A stretch of 64,000 bases of DNA from NCBI GenBank assembly GCA_018815325.1, contig JAHIYE010000010.1, forward strand, positions 62,001 to 126,000, given 5' to 3'. The notes under the pieces are model-generated. The model did no database searches, had not been told where the DNA came from, and worked only from the letters and a program-made list of their open reading frames with translations. The stretch comes from Gammaproteobacteria bacterium. Lineage in GTDB: Bacteria > Pseudomonadota > Gammaproteobacteria > Burkholderiales > Burkholderiaceae_C. Made by a program: the position numbers and the translations under genes. Of the stretch, positions 44,701 to 53,465 are shown in pieces. Positions within the stretch are counted from its first letter, which is position 1. The number at the start of each line of letters is the position of its first letter.

Positions 44701-45584
44701 GCCCCATAAACACCACCAGTCTTATTTAGACGGAAATACACGCCCGGATCATGAGTAAAGGAACCGGTCGGTGTTTCACACCCTCCCCCCGCTCCCGTGC
44801 CTGTGCCTGTGTAATTTGTAGCATTTGCGTAACACCAACCAGGTAAATATCCGCCAATATAGGCCGAACCACCGCCAGTACCAGCCCCCGTCGCAATGAA
44901 TACCGTACCACCACTATTACTCTCAGCCCCAATTGAGGTGAATGAGGTCCTATTACCGCTAGGGCCTCGAGAAATGATGGTATAGACGGTACCGACAACA
45001 AAGGATCCAGCATTGACTTGTGTGGCAGTCACGGGGCTCTGCGCAAGAGTTTGGGTCAAATCAATATACGTGCCGGCAGCACCTGTTGTCACAAGCGGAT
45101 CTATGTAGGCCTTTGTCGGCGGCGAATTTGGTCGCCGAACTGCGTTGCCAGAGACATCAACCTGGAACCATGGGCGATATCGAATCTCCGGGTTGTAAAA
45201 AATAGTATTGGTATCGGGTGAGCGCAAAGCACGCAAAACATAATTGGTCGAACTGATGTTGCCAGGTACGGTACCCACAAAATTGACGTTCGTCTGATAG
45301 GTATCCATAGGATCCCATCGCACAGTATGGCCACCAACAGGATTTGAAGTTAGAAAAGTACCTCCATCAAAAGTCGATTCAGGCATATGCCGAAATGCCA
45401 TAGAACCTGAATCGTCCATAGTGACCATGAGGTTGGGGCTCACGCCACCACCATAACGACTCAGAAGAGGTTTTTGAGAAGGTTGAGCTGTTACCTGTAC
45501 GCCAGACAACAGCAGAACAACCATGGTCACAACAGGGAACATCACATGGCGACTCATAGCAAAAGCAGTTTGAAAAAGCATCAT
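41751..45584 (-). CDS. pilY1: type IV pilus tip adhesin PilY1
   Basis: 1277 residues. A signal peptide lies at about 10-33 (VMFPVVTMVVLLLSGVQVTA). The N-terminal half has a metal-site DSGSM sequence near residue 58 (MVTMDDSGSMAF) as in von Willebrand A-like domains, and FANWFTYYRTRNLLARGSMG. The C-terminal half is the PilY1 beta-propeller (about 640-1180: YVPMYRTGDWTGDVQSIALD, LFSGSNDGMLHAF, YALDVTDTSN). A calcium loop, DTNGDGIIDAVDKN, is near residue 1195. It acts in pilus assembly, adhesion and surface sensing. The coding sequence looks more AT-rich than flanking housekeeping genes. Confidence 0.92.
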   Translation of the reverse strand: MMLFQTAFAMSRHVMFPVVTMVVLLLSGVQVTAQPSQKPLLSRYGGGVSPNLMVTMDDSGSMAFRHMPESTFDGGTFLTSNPVGGHTVRWDPMDTYQTNVNFVGTVPGNISSTNYVLRALRSPDTNTIFYNPEIRYRPWFQVDVSGNAVRRPNSPPTKAYIDPLVTTGAAGTYIDLTQTLAQSPVTATQVNAGSFVVGTVYTIISRGPSGNRTSFTSIGAESNSGGTVFIATGAGTGGGSAYIGGYLPGWCYANATNYTGTGTGAGGGCETPTGSFTHDPGVYFRLNKTGGVYGAVSDYTKYTGYTINGPSSTTFTKYEKRDDCVALSNLCNQAEERQNFANWFTYYRTRNLLARGSMGEAFSEVTLSNFRLGYGRINSSSTSIDDVYTKTIQSGVRDFNSTRRVEFFSWLDALPANSGTPLRRAMNDVGQYYSRTDSKGPWTDNPGQTGNVVADNKTCRRSYQIMMTDGYWNDSTTGWNPDVSAIGNIDNNIGPAISGGYTYQPVRPYKDGSSDMLADFAMKYWYSDLQPDTNNKVVASTTNPAYWQNMVNFTVGLGVRGTLNPKTDLSALSSDPPTKVWGSDEIDDLWHAALNSRGEFFSAKDPTELASAIRTSLGQAVQRELREAGVAAAATTLQTSNRKYVPMYRTGDWTGDVQSIALDANGQPGALIWNAEAKLPLWSQRKIFTWDTGLSTPAAVSFTWATISSANQSALGSIGTTYTNGLVDFLRGNRAQEGAGQPFRQRNGVLGDFINGTPVLVKGNVDLKYGTLPTIGATYNAFLVQKSSRTAVLFSGSNDGMLHAFKDTLGATVTEDGKEVFAYVPRTVYENLPKLTDKNYGTTLPHQFFVDGALQETDAYVKAPGASVASWRNYLVGSFGAGGRGVYALDVTDTSNLGAATIRWELNSSNDSDLGYVYSPIGVGVLPNGKWVAVFGNGYFSDAGKAVLFVVDLETASINKLTVDAGPGNGLGGVAIQKDSQGYITALFAGDIKGQLWKMNYDATASSGFSISGGLPFFRAYDSASQPQPITQAPVIADHPLGGTLVAFGSGQLLTEADANNGAVQTIYGVRDLAGDTTPRPLTRSQLIPRTIGVFTGANAQNFYDVSGVAVNWATSQGWFLDLSNSTAGVIAAGMRMIYPAQLVSSKIALFGLVAPAQNVLVCDSATAPGINLFIPLLTGQNPEYPMFDTNGDGIIDAVDKNSTGFATNADGIDVFLKGDNKDTGGGVCLPGFHRGVDVSTGSSTMTCIEDEVTPPGTTAKSIKDRAWRRIINPPIR

Positions 45585-45597
45585 GCTGGGTCTCCGA

Positions 45598-46173
45598 TCA
45601 GATCAAGGACAAAATGGATTGCAGCCACACCACTGAGCCACTTTTAGTGGCACCAGTGCCTGCATCTGCGGTGTAATCTGGGCTGAAGCCCCTGGCCGTA
45701 ATCACATACGTTGTTTTGCCATCTTCCAATGTCTGTTTTTCAACAACACATTGCGGCAATGAATTGGGTAGTGATGAGCTGTCAGCGGATTTGAGTTGGG
45801 CGGAAGGCACCGATGTCTTAGAAGCTGCAGCGCCTCCGGCACCTGTCCAGCTAGCCGCTTGATTCCATGCCCCATCTGCGCCAAAGGCCGTCGTCACAAT
45901 ATTGGACTCTCTGAGCGTTACGACTCTTGACGCATCAGCCAAACTGATTTGAGTTTCGCAGTAGCGCAGTGCCGCCTCTGCATATTGCTGCGCAAGGTTT
46001 TGCATTCGCATATTGTTGGTTACGCGCTCCCCTGACGTTGCGCTACGTATAGCAGCTGCAGAAGTCAAGCCAATAACAACCAACATGATCAACACGATGA
46101 TCAGCGACATGCCGCGCTGACTGTCGATGACCGCATTTTTTCGAACCGTAAATACCAGCGTGCGGTTTGACAT
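45598..46173 (-). CDS. pilX: type IV pilus assembly protein PilX
   Basis: 191 residues from the ATG at 46171-46173; the upstream extension is not conserved. The N-terminus QRGMSLIIVLIMLVVIGLTS is the PilX-type class III leader, in which the usual FTLIE is replaced by MSLIIVL. This minor pilin helps prime pilus assembly with PilV, PilW and PilY1. It sits 1 base after pilW and 13 before pilY1. Confidence 0.85.
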   Translation of the reverse strand: MSNRTLVFTVRKNAVIDSQRGMSLIIVLIMLVVIGLTSAAAIRSATSGERVTNNMRMQNLAQQYAEAALRYCETQISLADASRVVTLRESNIVTTAFGADGAWNQAASWTGAGGAAASKTSVPSAQLKSADSSSLPNSLPQCVVEKQTLEDGKTTYVITARGFSPDYTADAGTGATKSGSVVWLQSILSLI

Positions 46174-46174
46174 A

Positions 46175-47026
46175 TCAAAAAGCCATTTTGTTGCGCAAGG
46201 TCGTAGTACTGAAAAATGCACGACGAACACGACGATCAGCTGAGGTCTGGGAAACGGAATCACAGTCCAGATATCCACCCGTACCTTCACCTGCAGACAG
46301 CACTGCCTCAGGACTGCGCATAAGCAGGCAGATTCGAACGCTGACCACACTGCCCCAGCTCGCAACAGCCGATGCAGGCACATAGCGGACTATTTGCCGA
46401 GGAGCCGCCGCATTGGCCTCTCCATACCAGACTTTCATGCTTTCAATATTCTCGACGAGCGGCTGCCCAGTGCCCCCAGCCTTATCACTCGCGCAATACA
46501 ACTCGGACCGTCCGGACGCATTACTCGCCACGTAATAACGGTTGTGCGCCAAGAAATAGGTAATCGTGCCAGCCACCTGAGGAGCCAATGAAGCCCCCAG
46601 GCAATCTGATGGAACATTGGCTGAAGTTGGCACAGTATTGCTCGTGTCGGCCTCATAAACCACCTCAAAAGCCGGGTTGCTACCGGCTGCATTACAAGCC
46701 ACAGCCCCCGTTGTGCTCGGCGACACAAAACCGGAGTCGCAGCCAAATACGGCATTACCCGCATAAGTTCGCGCCAGAGTTGAGTCCGCATTCAAACCGG
46801 TTGCTTGTGCATAGCCTGCCAAAAGCAGGTCCCGCGACATGATGGCAAAGGCAATCTGCGCATCTTCACTCATCTGGGCATATGCAGACTGCTCCCGGCT
46901 GGACTGACCAGACCCGATAAAACTGACCAGCACCGCCCCCACCACCACCAGTCCAATAACAAGCGATATCAGTATCTCAATGATGGACACTCCACGCATG
47001 CGCGAAGGCAACACATGATTCTTCAT
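46175..47026 (-). CDS. pilW: type IV pilus assembly protein PilW
   Basis: 283 residues. The prepilin leader is SRMRGVSIIEILISLVIGLV, with cleavage after Gly and Glu at position 5. The rest resembles PilW minor pilins: AQIAFAIMSRDLLLAGYAQA, then a variable head. Its ATG overlaps the pilV stop codon (ATGA). Confidence 0.88.
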   Translation of the reverse strand: MKNHVLPSRMRGVSIIEILISLVIGLVVVGAVLVSFIGSGQSSREQSAYAQMSEDAQIAFAIMSRDLLLAGYAQATGLNADSTLARTYAGNAVFGCDSGFVSPSTTGAVACNAAGSNPAFEVVYEADTSNTVPTSANVPSDCLGASLAPQVAGTITYFLAHNRYYVASNASGRSELYCASDKAGGTGQPLVENIESMKVWYGEANAAAPRQIVRYVPASAVASWGSVVSVRICLLMRSPEAVLSAGEGTGGYLDCDSVSQTSADRRVRRAFFSTTTLRNKMAF

Positions 47027-47628
47027 AGATTGATCCGAAAAAAACCACAGCGAATACTTGCATCAGCGCCTTTATTCAATCCATCTGGGCACTCATTCAC
47101 ACTAGCTGGAGACTCATCTGTGCTGGCCACAGCAGGATCGCGCCAGACCACCCAGACATCTGCCGCGATCAAAGTTGGATCACCGATCTGGCGCTGAACG
47201 AAAACCGCGCCCTCTGGCAATTGATTGCGCACTAAAATTCGCCACTGCACCAAATCCAGAGTTGCAATATCAGTTTCAGAACAACTTGAAACGGCTGTGT
47301 CGCATAACTGGGCTGGCAATAAAGGGGCTGCCGATTGCCCCGCGAAATCAGTCACATACTGGTAGCCATTGACTAAAAAACCAGCTTTATTGGCGCGCAT
47401 TCTTTCGCCAATGTCAGCGGCCAGCATAGTTGCCGTTGCCCGATACTGAGACATCTTGGTATATCGCAAAGCGGCGGCATTGACTCCTGCAAGAGCGAGC
47501 AAGGCAATGGATGCAATCACAATTGACACCAGCACCTCAATCAAGGAGGCACCCATCTCACGTCTCGATAGAAACTGCCCCTCCTTGGGGAATACGAAGC
47601 AGACAGCAGATTTTTTTAGCCCAAACAT
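47023..47628 (-). CDS. pilV: type IV pilus modification protein PilV
   Basis: 201 residues from the ATG at 47626-47628, which has AGGGA 7 bases upstream; the frame is open further upstream but overlaps fimT. The leader peptide is unusually long (about 25 residues) before REMGASLIEVLVSIVIASIA, with cleavage after Gly. It is a minor pilin. It overlaps the fimT stop by 13 bases and pilW by 4. Confidence 0.85.
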   Translation of the reverse strand: MFGLKKSAVCFVFPKEGQFLSRREMGASLIEVLVSIVIASIALLALAGVNAAALRYTKMSQYRATATMLAADIGERMRANKAGFLVNGYQYVTDFAGQSAAPLLPAQLCDTAVSSCSETDIATLDLVQWRILVRNQLPEGAVFVQRQIGDPTLIAADVWVVWRDPAVASTDESPASVNECPDGLNKGADASIRCGFFRINL

Positions 47629-48161
47629 ATTGTTGTCCCTGCTGGCCGTACGCTGGGACGTCCTTGATTGCTGATACATAAGAGGAGGGTTGCACTGGAT
47701 GAACCGCTCCCCGTTGTAGTAAAGGTAAAGGATTGGTTCGCAGCTTTTGCCCATCCCGTTGGCTGGTAAGTAAAGGACGGCCGGTCGTTAACAGGTGTCG
47801 GGCCCACAATTGATGCAATTGAAGACAGGGCTTGCTGGGCGCGCACGATTTCATCCCCCGCCTCAAAAGTCCCATTCCCATTAGCATCCACAAAAACAAT
47901 CCATCCATCCTTCCACAAGCCAGCCGCGCCGGAGCAAGAGGCACCATTGGAAGATCGACAAATACTGACCCTGGTGGATCGCTTGACTGCCTCGGAACGT
48001 GCATAGCGCAAATCGCTGATCAAAGCATCGGCAGCAGCAGACACAGCACGCCGGGCCATCAACGATTGAAAGCTGGGCACCGCAAGTGATGCCACGATCG
48101 CCATCATGACAACCACAACCAGCAACTCAATCAAGGTAAAACCGATTTGTCGGATTCTCAT
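47616..48161 (-). CDS. fimT: minor pilin FimT/GspH family
   Basis: 181 residues from the ATG at 48159-48161 (MRIRQIGFTLIELLVVVVMM); an ATG 15 bases earlier is also possible. The short leader and FTLIELL motif are followed by VSAAADALISDLRYARSEAV and CRSSNGASC, typical of FimT/GspH pseudopilins. FimT-type proteins take part in pilus assembly, and some bind DNA for uptake. It is the first gene of the fimT-pilV-pilW-pilX-pilY1-pilE operon, divergent from ribD. Confidence 0.86.
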   Translation of the reverse strand: MRIRQIGFTLIELLVVVVMMAIVASLAVPSFQSLMARRAVSAAADALISDLRYARSEAVKRSTRVSICRSSNGASCSGAAGLWKDGWIVFVDANGNGTFEAGDEIVRAQQALSSIASIVGPTPVNDRPSFTYQPTGWAKAANQSFTFTTTGSGSSSATLLLCISNQGRPSVRPAGTTICLG

Positions 48162-48273
48162 GACCTTAGAGTACATTCCATATCGGTGACGCTGGACTGG
48201 CATCCGATAGTTGGCTGGTTTTACCCGCTCAACGGTCACCCGGCAAATACCGCCTCTCTTTATTTGTGACGGA

Positions 48274-49383
48274 TTGACTACTTTGATTCATTGCGCACTA
48301 GAACTTGCTGCCGCCAGTCGGAATCTGCCCCCACCCAATCCAGCCATCGGTTGTGTCATCGTCGGACAAGATGACTACATCCTGGGACAGGGTGCGACAC
48401 AACACGTTGGCGGCCCACACGCAGAAATCATGGCCCTGCTTGACGCCGCCGCGCGCGGCAATCCGGTCGCGGGCGCAACCGCCTACGTCACCCTGGAGCC
48501 CTGCTCCCACCATGGTCGCACCGGCCCGTGCTGTGATGCACTTATCGCTGCGGGCATCAAGAGGGTTGTTGCCTCCATTGCCGACCCCAACCCCCTTGTC
48601 TCTGGCCAGGGATTTGCGCGCCTGCAGGCTGCCGGCATCGAAGTGGAGGTCGGCCCGGGGGCCAATGAGTCTCGTGAACTCAACATCGGGTTTTTCAGCC
48701 GCATGATCCGCAAAACGCCGTGGGTGCGCATGAAGATTGCCGCCTCGCTGGATGGTCAGACTGCACTGGCAAATGGAGCCAGCCAGTGGATCACCTCCGC
48801 GCCCGCCCGCGCAGACGGCCACGCATGGCGGGCTCGCGCCTGTGTTGTACTCACAGGTATTGGTACCGTGCTCGAAGACAACCCTCGACTCGATGTGAGA
48901 GATGTCGAAACGCCACGTCAACCCCAACTGATCGTGGTTGACAGTCGCCTGGAAACGCCACTGGACGCTTCTCTTTTTATAGCAGATCGCGCAGTAATCA
49001 TCTATGCTGCAATAGAGAATGAGGCCAGAAAAACAGCGCTAGAAGCGCGTGGTGCAACTGTCATCTACTGCCCGGGCTCATCGCCTGAGACGCAAAACAA
49101 GGTTGACCTGGCGGCCATGCTGCGCAATTTGGCCGCGCATGAGATCAATGAGATTCATGTGGAAGCCGGGCACAAACTGAACGGTTCGCTGGTACGTGAA
49201 GGCTTGGTTGACGAGTTTCTGCTCTATCTGGCACCAAAGCTACTAGGTTCGGGACAGGGCATGGTCAACATGGGCCCGCTATCTGACTTGTCGCAAGGAA
49301 TTCAGCTGGAATTTCAAGAAACAGCCCAGATTGGCCCGGATTTGCGAATCCGGGCCAGGATTCCAGGGCGAGACCGTTTCTAA
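48274..49383 (+). CDS. ribD: bifunctional diaminohydroxyphosphoribosylaminopyrimidine deaminase / reductase
   Basis: About 369 residues. No ATG precedes the deaminase domain, so the start is set at a TTG (48274); another TTG at 48283 is possible. The deaminase zinc site is GGPHAEIMAL plus LEPCSHHGRTGPCCDALI. The reductase domain follows with WVRMKIAASLDGQTAL, QWITSAPARADGHAWR and EAGHKLNGSLVREGLVDE. It performs steps two and three of riboflavin synthesis. A short dispersed repeat is embedded in frame at 48973-49032. It heads the rib-nusB cluster. Confidence 0.93.
   Translation: MTTLIHCALELAAASRNLPPPNPAIGCVIVGQDDYILGQGATQHVGGPHAEIMALLDAAARGNPVAGATAYVTLEPCSHHGRTGPCCDALIAAGIKRVVASIADPNPLVSGQGFARLQAAGIEVEVGPGANESRELNIGFFSRMIRKTPWVRMKIAASLDGQTALANGASQWITSAPARADGHAWRARACVVLTGIGTVLEDNPRLDVRDVETPRQPQLIVVDSRLETPLDASLFIADRAVIIYAAIENEARKTALEARGATVIYCPGSSPETQNKVDLAAMLRNLAAHEINEIHVEAGHKLNGSLVREGLVDEFLLYLAPKLLGSGQGMVNMGPLSDLSQGIQLEFQETAQIGPDLRIRARIPGRDRF
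48973..49032. repeat. in-frame copy of the dispersed repeat within ribD
   Basis: The stretch from TTTTTATAGCAGATCGCGCA to GAATGAGGCCAGAAAA repeats the element order of the copy at 28281-28342 (TTTTAGCAG, central ATGCT, GAGGCCAAAA). It encodes residues near the variable loop of the reductase domain (IADRAVIIYAAIENEARKTA) without breaking the frame. Confidence 0.42.
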
Positions 49384-49441
49384 TTCACGGAATTTAGCGG
49401 TCGCCCCGGTTGACGGCGTCATTCCCTGCGAAAATACGCTG

Positions 49442-50113
49442 ATGTTCACCGGAATCATCACCGGCGTGGGGCGCATCGCCGCCATTCACGACCTGGGAAG
49501 CTCTTTACAGCACGGCAAGCGCCTCACCATCGAGTGCCCTGCCGGCTACCTGGACGACGTCGGTCTGGGCGACAGCATCGCCCTCAATGGCGCGTGCATG
49601 ACCGTCACTGCGTTTAACCCTGGTCAGAACCAGTTCACCATTGACATTTCTGCCGAGTCACTCGACAAAACCACGGGGCTTGCACAGACCGGGCCAATCA
49701 ATCTTGAAAAAGCCCTGCGTGCGAATGACCGCCTGGGTGGCCATATCGTGTCCGGCCATGTCGATGGCACAGGTACTGTCAGCTACTTTGCTCAAAAAGG
49801 CGAAAGTTGGGAGTTGCGCGTTCTGACACCGTCTGACCTGGCTAAGTATCTGGTTTACAAGGGATCCATCACCGTCAATGGCGTGAGCCTCACGGTCAAT
49901 CAGGTCACGGATATTCCTTCTGGTAGCGAGGTCAGCATCAACCTGATTCCTCATACTGTGCAAAACACCGCGCTGCATGCTCTGGTCAAGGGCACAAAGG
50001 TGAACCTCGAAATCGACATGATGGCGCGCTACGTCGAGCGCATGCTCAGTACGACTGTGCAACCCACAGCTGATTCCCCTCGCCCACCTAACCCACAGAA
50101 AGACAAGGCATGA
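49442..50113 (+). CDS. ribE: riboflavin synthase (alpha subunit type)
   Basis: 223 residues from the ATG at 49442 ([15 protein letters not shown]). Two lumazine-binding repeats are seen; the first has [10 protein letters not shown] and [20 protein letters not shown], the second [10 protein letters not shown] and LIPHTVQ. It dismutates two lumazines to riboflavin. It lies 58 bases after ribD and overlaps the next gene by ATGA. Confidence 0.96.
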   Translation: MFTGIITGVGRIAAIHDLGSSLQHGKRLTIECPAGYLDDVGLGDSIALNGACMTVTAFNPGQNQFTIDISAESLDKTTGLAQTGPINLEKALRANDRLGGHIVSGHVDGTGTVSYFAQKGESWELRVLTPSDLAKYLVYKGSITVNGVSLTVNQVTDIPSGSEVSINLIPHTVQNTALHALVKGTKVNLEIDMMARYVERMLSTTVQPTADSPRPPNPQKDKA

Positions 50114-51225
50114 CTAATCTTGCCCCGGTAGCCATTTCCCCGGTAGAGGACATCGTCGCCGATATGCGGGCCGGACGCATGGTGATTCTGGTTGACGAAG
50201 AAGACCGCGAGAACGAAGGCGACCTGGTTCTGGCGGCCGACCATGTGACACCCGAGGCCATCAACTTCATGGCCCGCTATGGACGCGGCCTGATTTGCCT
50301 GACCCTGACGCGCGAGCGCTGCGAACGCCTGAAACTTCCACCCATGGTGGCACGCAATGGCGACAAGAAAGGGACCGCATTCACGGTCTCGATTGAAGCT
50401 GCCGAAGGTGTGACAACCGGTATTTCAGCGGCAGACCGTGCCCGCACGGTGCAAGCGGCTGTAGCGCTTAACGCACAGCCAGATGATCTGGTGCAGCCCG
50501 GTCATATCTTTCCGCTGCAGGCTGTCGATGGCGGTGTGCTCATGCGCGCCGGACATACCGAGGCTGGCAGCGACCTCGCCGCCATGGCAGGCTGTTCGCC
50601 AACCTCCGTGATTTGCGAAATCATGAAAGACGACGGCACCATGGCCCGTCTGCCCGACCTGCAATTATTTGCTGCCGAACACGGCTTGAAAATCGGCACC
50701 ATTGTTGACCTGATTGAATACCGCAGCCGGGTCGAATCTTTAGTAGAAAACGTCGGTACGCGCAGCATCCATACGGTTGCAGGTGAATTTACCGCACACG
50801 CCTTCAGGGACAAACCCGGGCAGGGACTGCACTTGGCCCTGGTCAAGGGTTCGTGGAATGCCCATGATGCTGTGCTGGCCCGGGTACATGAGCCCTTGTC
50901 CGTACTCGATGCGCTGGAAGCGGGCCGCGCCATGCACTCCTGGAGCCTGGATGCCTGCCTCGCCCGCATCAGCCATGAGGGCAAGGGCGTGATCGTCCTG
51001 CTCAACTGCGGCGAAACTGCCGAGCAGTTGCTGGCCCAGTTTGAAGGAACGGCCCGTGCCAGTCACGGCCCTGAACGTGGCCGCATGGACTTGCGCACCT
51101 ATGGCATTGGCGCCCAGATCCTGCGTGAATGCGGCGTCCACAAGATGAACCTCATGGGTACTCCACGCCGCATGCCGAGCATGGCTGGCTACGGCTTGGA
51201 GATTACCGGCTACATCACCCCCTGA
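50110..51225 (+). CDS. ribB: 3,4-dihydroxy-2-butanone-4-phosphate synthase with degenerate GTP cyclohydrolase II-like domain (RibBX type)
   Basis: 371 residues. The N-terminal 205 residues are a complete RibB domain: [29 protein letters not shown] and [13 protein letters not shown], ending in [10 protein letters not shown]. It makes 3,4-dihydroxybutanone phosphate from ribulose 5-phosphate. The C-terminal domain has the GTP cyclohydrolase II fold remnants ([36 protein letters not shown]) but lacks the zinc motif with three cysteines (GxxxxCxxxSxxCDC). At that site it has only [16 protein letters not shown]. This is the RibBX variant; a separate ribA is expected elsewhere. It is coupled to ribE. 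Confidence 0.9.
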   Translation: MTNLAPVAISPVEDIVADMRAGRMVILVDEEDRENEGDLVLAADHVTPEAINFMARYGRGLICLTLTRERCERLKLPPMVARNGDKKGTAFTVSIEAAEGVTTGISAADRARTVQAAVALNAQPDDLVQPGHIFPLQAVDGGVLMRAGHTEAGSDLAAMAGCSPTSVICEIMKDDGTMARLPDLQLFAAEHGLKIGTIVDLIEYRSRVESLVENVGTRSIHTVAGEFTAHAFRDKPGQGLHLALVKGSWNAHDAVLARVHEPLSVLDALEAGRAMHSWSLDACLARISHEGKGVIVLLNCGETAEQLLAQFEGTARASHGPERGRMDLRTYGIGAQILRECGVHKMNLMGTPRRMPSMAGYGLEITGYITP

Positions 51226-51249
51226 ATCACGGAACCCAAGGACACACTT

Positions 51250-51723
51250 ATGTTTGGCGCAGACAAAGGGAACATCGCCCCTCAAGACCATCGTCTCGAT
51301 GGCAAAAAGCTTCGCATCGGCATCGTGCAGGCCCGTTTCAACGAAGGCATCACCGAAGCCCTGGCCCAGGCCTGTAAAGCCGAATTGCTCGTGCTTGGGG
51401 TGCAGGAAAAGCAGATTAGCCTCGTACAAGTACCCGGTGCACTTGAAGTGCCACTGGCCTTGCAGGCCATGGCGGAAAAAGCCAGCTACGACGCCCTGAT
51501 CGCGCTGGGCTGCATCATTCGAGGTGAAACCTACCATTTCGAACTTGTGGCCAACGAGTCGGGCGCCGGCGTGAGTCGCATCGCACTGGATTACCAGTTG
51601 CCCATCGCGAATGCGATCCTGACCACCGAAAACCTGGAGCAGGCTGTTGCCCGGCAAACCGACAAAGGCCGTGACGCGGCCCGTGTTGCCGTCGAAATGG
51701 CCAATCTGATGGACGAAATCTGA
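51250..51723 (+). CDS. ribH: 6,7-dimethyl-8-ribityllumazine synthase
   Basis: 157 residues. Lumazine synthase motifs are present: [30 protein letters not shown] and [20 protein letters not shown]. The catalytic histidine lies in ETYHFE. It condenses the RibD product line with dihydroxybutanone phosphate, forming icosahedral or pentameric shells. It follows RibBX by 24 bases and overlaps nusB by one base (TGATG). Confidence 0.97.
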   Translation: MFGADKGNIAPQDHRLDGKKLRIGIVQARFNEGITEALAQACKAELLVLGVQEKQISLVQVPGALEVPLALQAMAEKASYDALIALGCIIRGETYHFELVANESGAGVSRIALDYQLPIANAILTTENLEQAVARQTDKGRDAARVAVEMANLMDEI

Positions 51724-52262
51724 TGACTGATACCAAGCAAGCTACCCCGGGCAACCGCCCACCACGCCAGTCCCGTACCGGGCTGACCAGTACCGGAGCC
51801 CGCAAGGCTGCCAGCAAGTCCAGCCGTAGCCGTTCCCGCGAATTTGCCTTGCAGGCGCTTTATCAGCACCTGGTGGGCCGCAACGAGGCTGATGCGATCG
51901 ACGCCTTTACCCGCGATCTGGCTGGTTTCAGCAAATCCGACGCGGCGCATTTCGATGCCTTGCTGCACGGCTGCATCGCTGCCGCAGCCGAACTTGATGC
52001 GCTTGTCGTGCCTCTGCTAGACCGCCCCATTGAGGAGATATCACCGGTCGAACATGGCGTCATGTGGATTGGCGCCTACGAATTGCAGCATTGCCTGGAT
52101 GTGCCATGGCGTGTGGTACTCAATGAGTGCATCGAACTGGCCAAGGAGTTTGGCGGTACCGACGGACACAAATACGTCAATGCCGTGCTCAACACGCTGG
52201 CGCCCCAGCTTCGTGCCGCCGAGGTCGCCGCCGACCGCCCCAGCGGTACAGACCGGGTCTGA
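51723..52262 (+). CDS. nusB: transcription antitermination protein NusB
   Basis: 179 residues, with a basic N-terminal extension of about 35 residues before [18 protein letters not shown]. All-helical NusB motifs are [50 protein letters not shown]. With NusE it binds boxA in rRNA leaders. It is coupled to ribH, the usual proteobacterial arrangement. Confidence 0.95.
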   Translation: MTDTKQATPGNRPPRQSRTGLTSTGARKAASKSSRSRSREFALQALYQHLVGRNEADAIDAFTRDLAGFSKSDAAHFDALLHGCIAAAAELDALVVPLLDRPIEEISPVEHGVMWIGAYELQHCLDVPWRVVLNECIELAKEFGGTDGHKYVNAVLNTLAPQLRAAEVAADRPSGTDRV

Positions 52263-52280
52263 ATCGCGCCAACGGTACCG

Positions 52281-53465
52281 ATGAAAATATCCAACCGTGC
52301 GCAACGCATTGAGCCGTTTTATGTGATGGAAGTGGCCAAGGCGGCCACCGCTTTGGCTCGTGAGCTTGCCCACAGCGACTCGCCCATGTTGTTCCTCAAC
52401 ATCGGTGAGCCCGACTTCACTGCTCCGCCACGGGTTCGCGAGGCCGCAGAAAAAGCCATCCGGGATGGGTTGACCCATTACACCCAAGCCACAGGATTGC
52501 AACCGCTTCGCGAACGCATCAGTGACTGGTACGGCAGTCGCTTTGGCGTATCCGTGCCGGCCAGCCGGATCATCGTCACAGCCGGCGCCTCGGCCGCACT
52601 TCAACTCGCCTGCCTGGCACTGATCGAAGCCGGTGATGAGATCCTGATGCCAGACCCCAGCTACCCCTGCAACCGGCACTTCGTCAGTGCGGCCGAAGGT
52701 TCTGCGGTACTGATCCCGACCACAGCAAAAGAACGCTTTCAGCTCAGTGCAGACAAGGTACTGGAAGCCTGGGGTGAACACACGCGGGGGGTCATGCTGG
52801 CCTCCCCGTCCAACCCCACCGGCACTTCAATCGACCCTGCCGAACTGGCTCGTATCCACAACATCGTGCAAGCCAAAGGCGGCATAACGGTTGTTGATGA
52901 AATTTACCTGGGACTGAGCTTTGATGCGCGTTTCGGCCAGACGGTCCTGGCACTCGATGACGACATCATCAGCATCAACAGCTTCAGCAAGTACTTCAAC
53001 ATGACAGGCTGGCGACTGGGCTGGATGGTGGTCCCCGAAATACTGGTACCCGTGATCGAACGGCTTGCCCAGAACCTGTTTATCTGTCCCAGCACAGTTT
53101 CGCAATACGCAGCCCTGGCCTGTTTCGACTCAGAAAGTTTGGCTGAGTACGAGCGCCGACGAAGCGAATTCAAGGCACGCAGAGACTATTTCATTCCGGC
53201 ACTCAATGCCATGGGGCTGACTGTTCCCGTGCTACCCGACGGTGCTTTTTACGCCTGGGCTGACTGTACGGCGGCCTGCGAAAAGCTCGGTGTCCAGGGC
53301 AGTTGGGACTTTGCCTTCGAGGTAATGAAACGTGCGCATGTCGCTGTCACTCCGGGGCGTGACTTCGGCAAGGCAGAAACAGAAAAATTCATCCGCTTCT
53401 CCACGGCCAGCTCGATGCCGCAGTTGCAAGAGTCCGTGGCACGACTAAGGACACTGCTGGCATGA
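52281..53465 (+). CDS. PLP-dependent aminotransferase, class I/II
   Basis: 394 residues. Motifs: MLFLNIGEPDFTAPPRVREA, TAGASAALQLACLALIEAGD, SPSNPTGTSIDPAEL, and the PLP lysine in ISINSFSKYFNMTGWRLGWM. It belongs to the aspartate/alanine aminotransferase branch; a specific amino acid substrate cannot be read from sequence. It starts 18 bases after nusB and overlaps the thioesterase gene (ATGA), so it travels with the ybgC-tol genes. Confidence 0.9.
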   Translation: MKISNRAQRIEPFYVMEVAKAATALARELAHSDSPMLFLNIGEPDFTAPPRVREAAEKAIRDGLTHYTQATGLQPLRERISDWYGSRFGVSVPASRIIVTAGASAALQLACLALIEAGDEILMPDPSYPCNRHFVSAAEGSAVLIPTTAKERFQLSADKVLEAWGEHTRGVMLASPSNPTGTSIDPAELARIHNIVQAKGGITVVDEIYLGLSFDARFGQTVLALDDDIISINSFSKYFNMTGWRLGWMVVPEILVPVIERLAQNLFICPSTVSQYAALACFDSESLAEYERRRSEFKARRDYFIPALNAMGLTVPVLPDGAFYAWADCTAACEKLGVQGSWDFAFEVMKRAHVAVTPGRDFGKAETEKFIRFSTASSMPQLQESVARLRTLLA

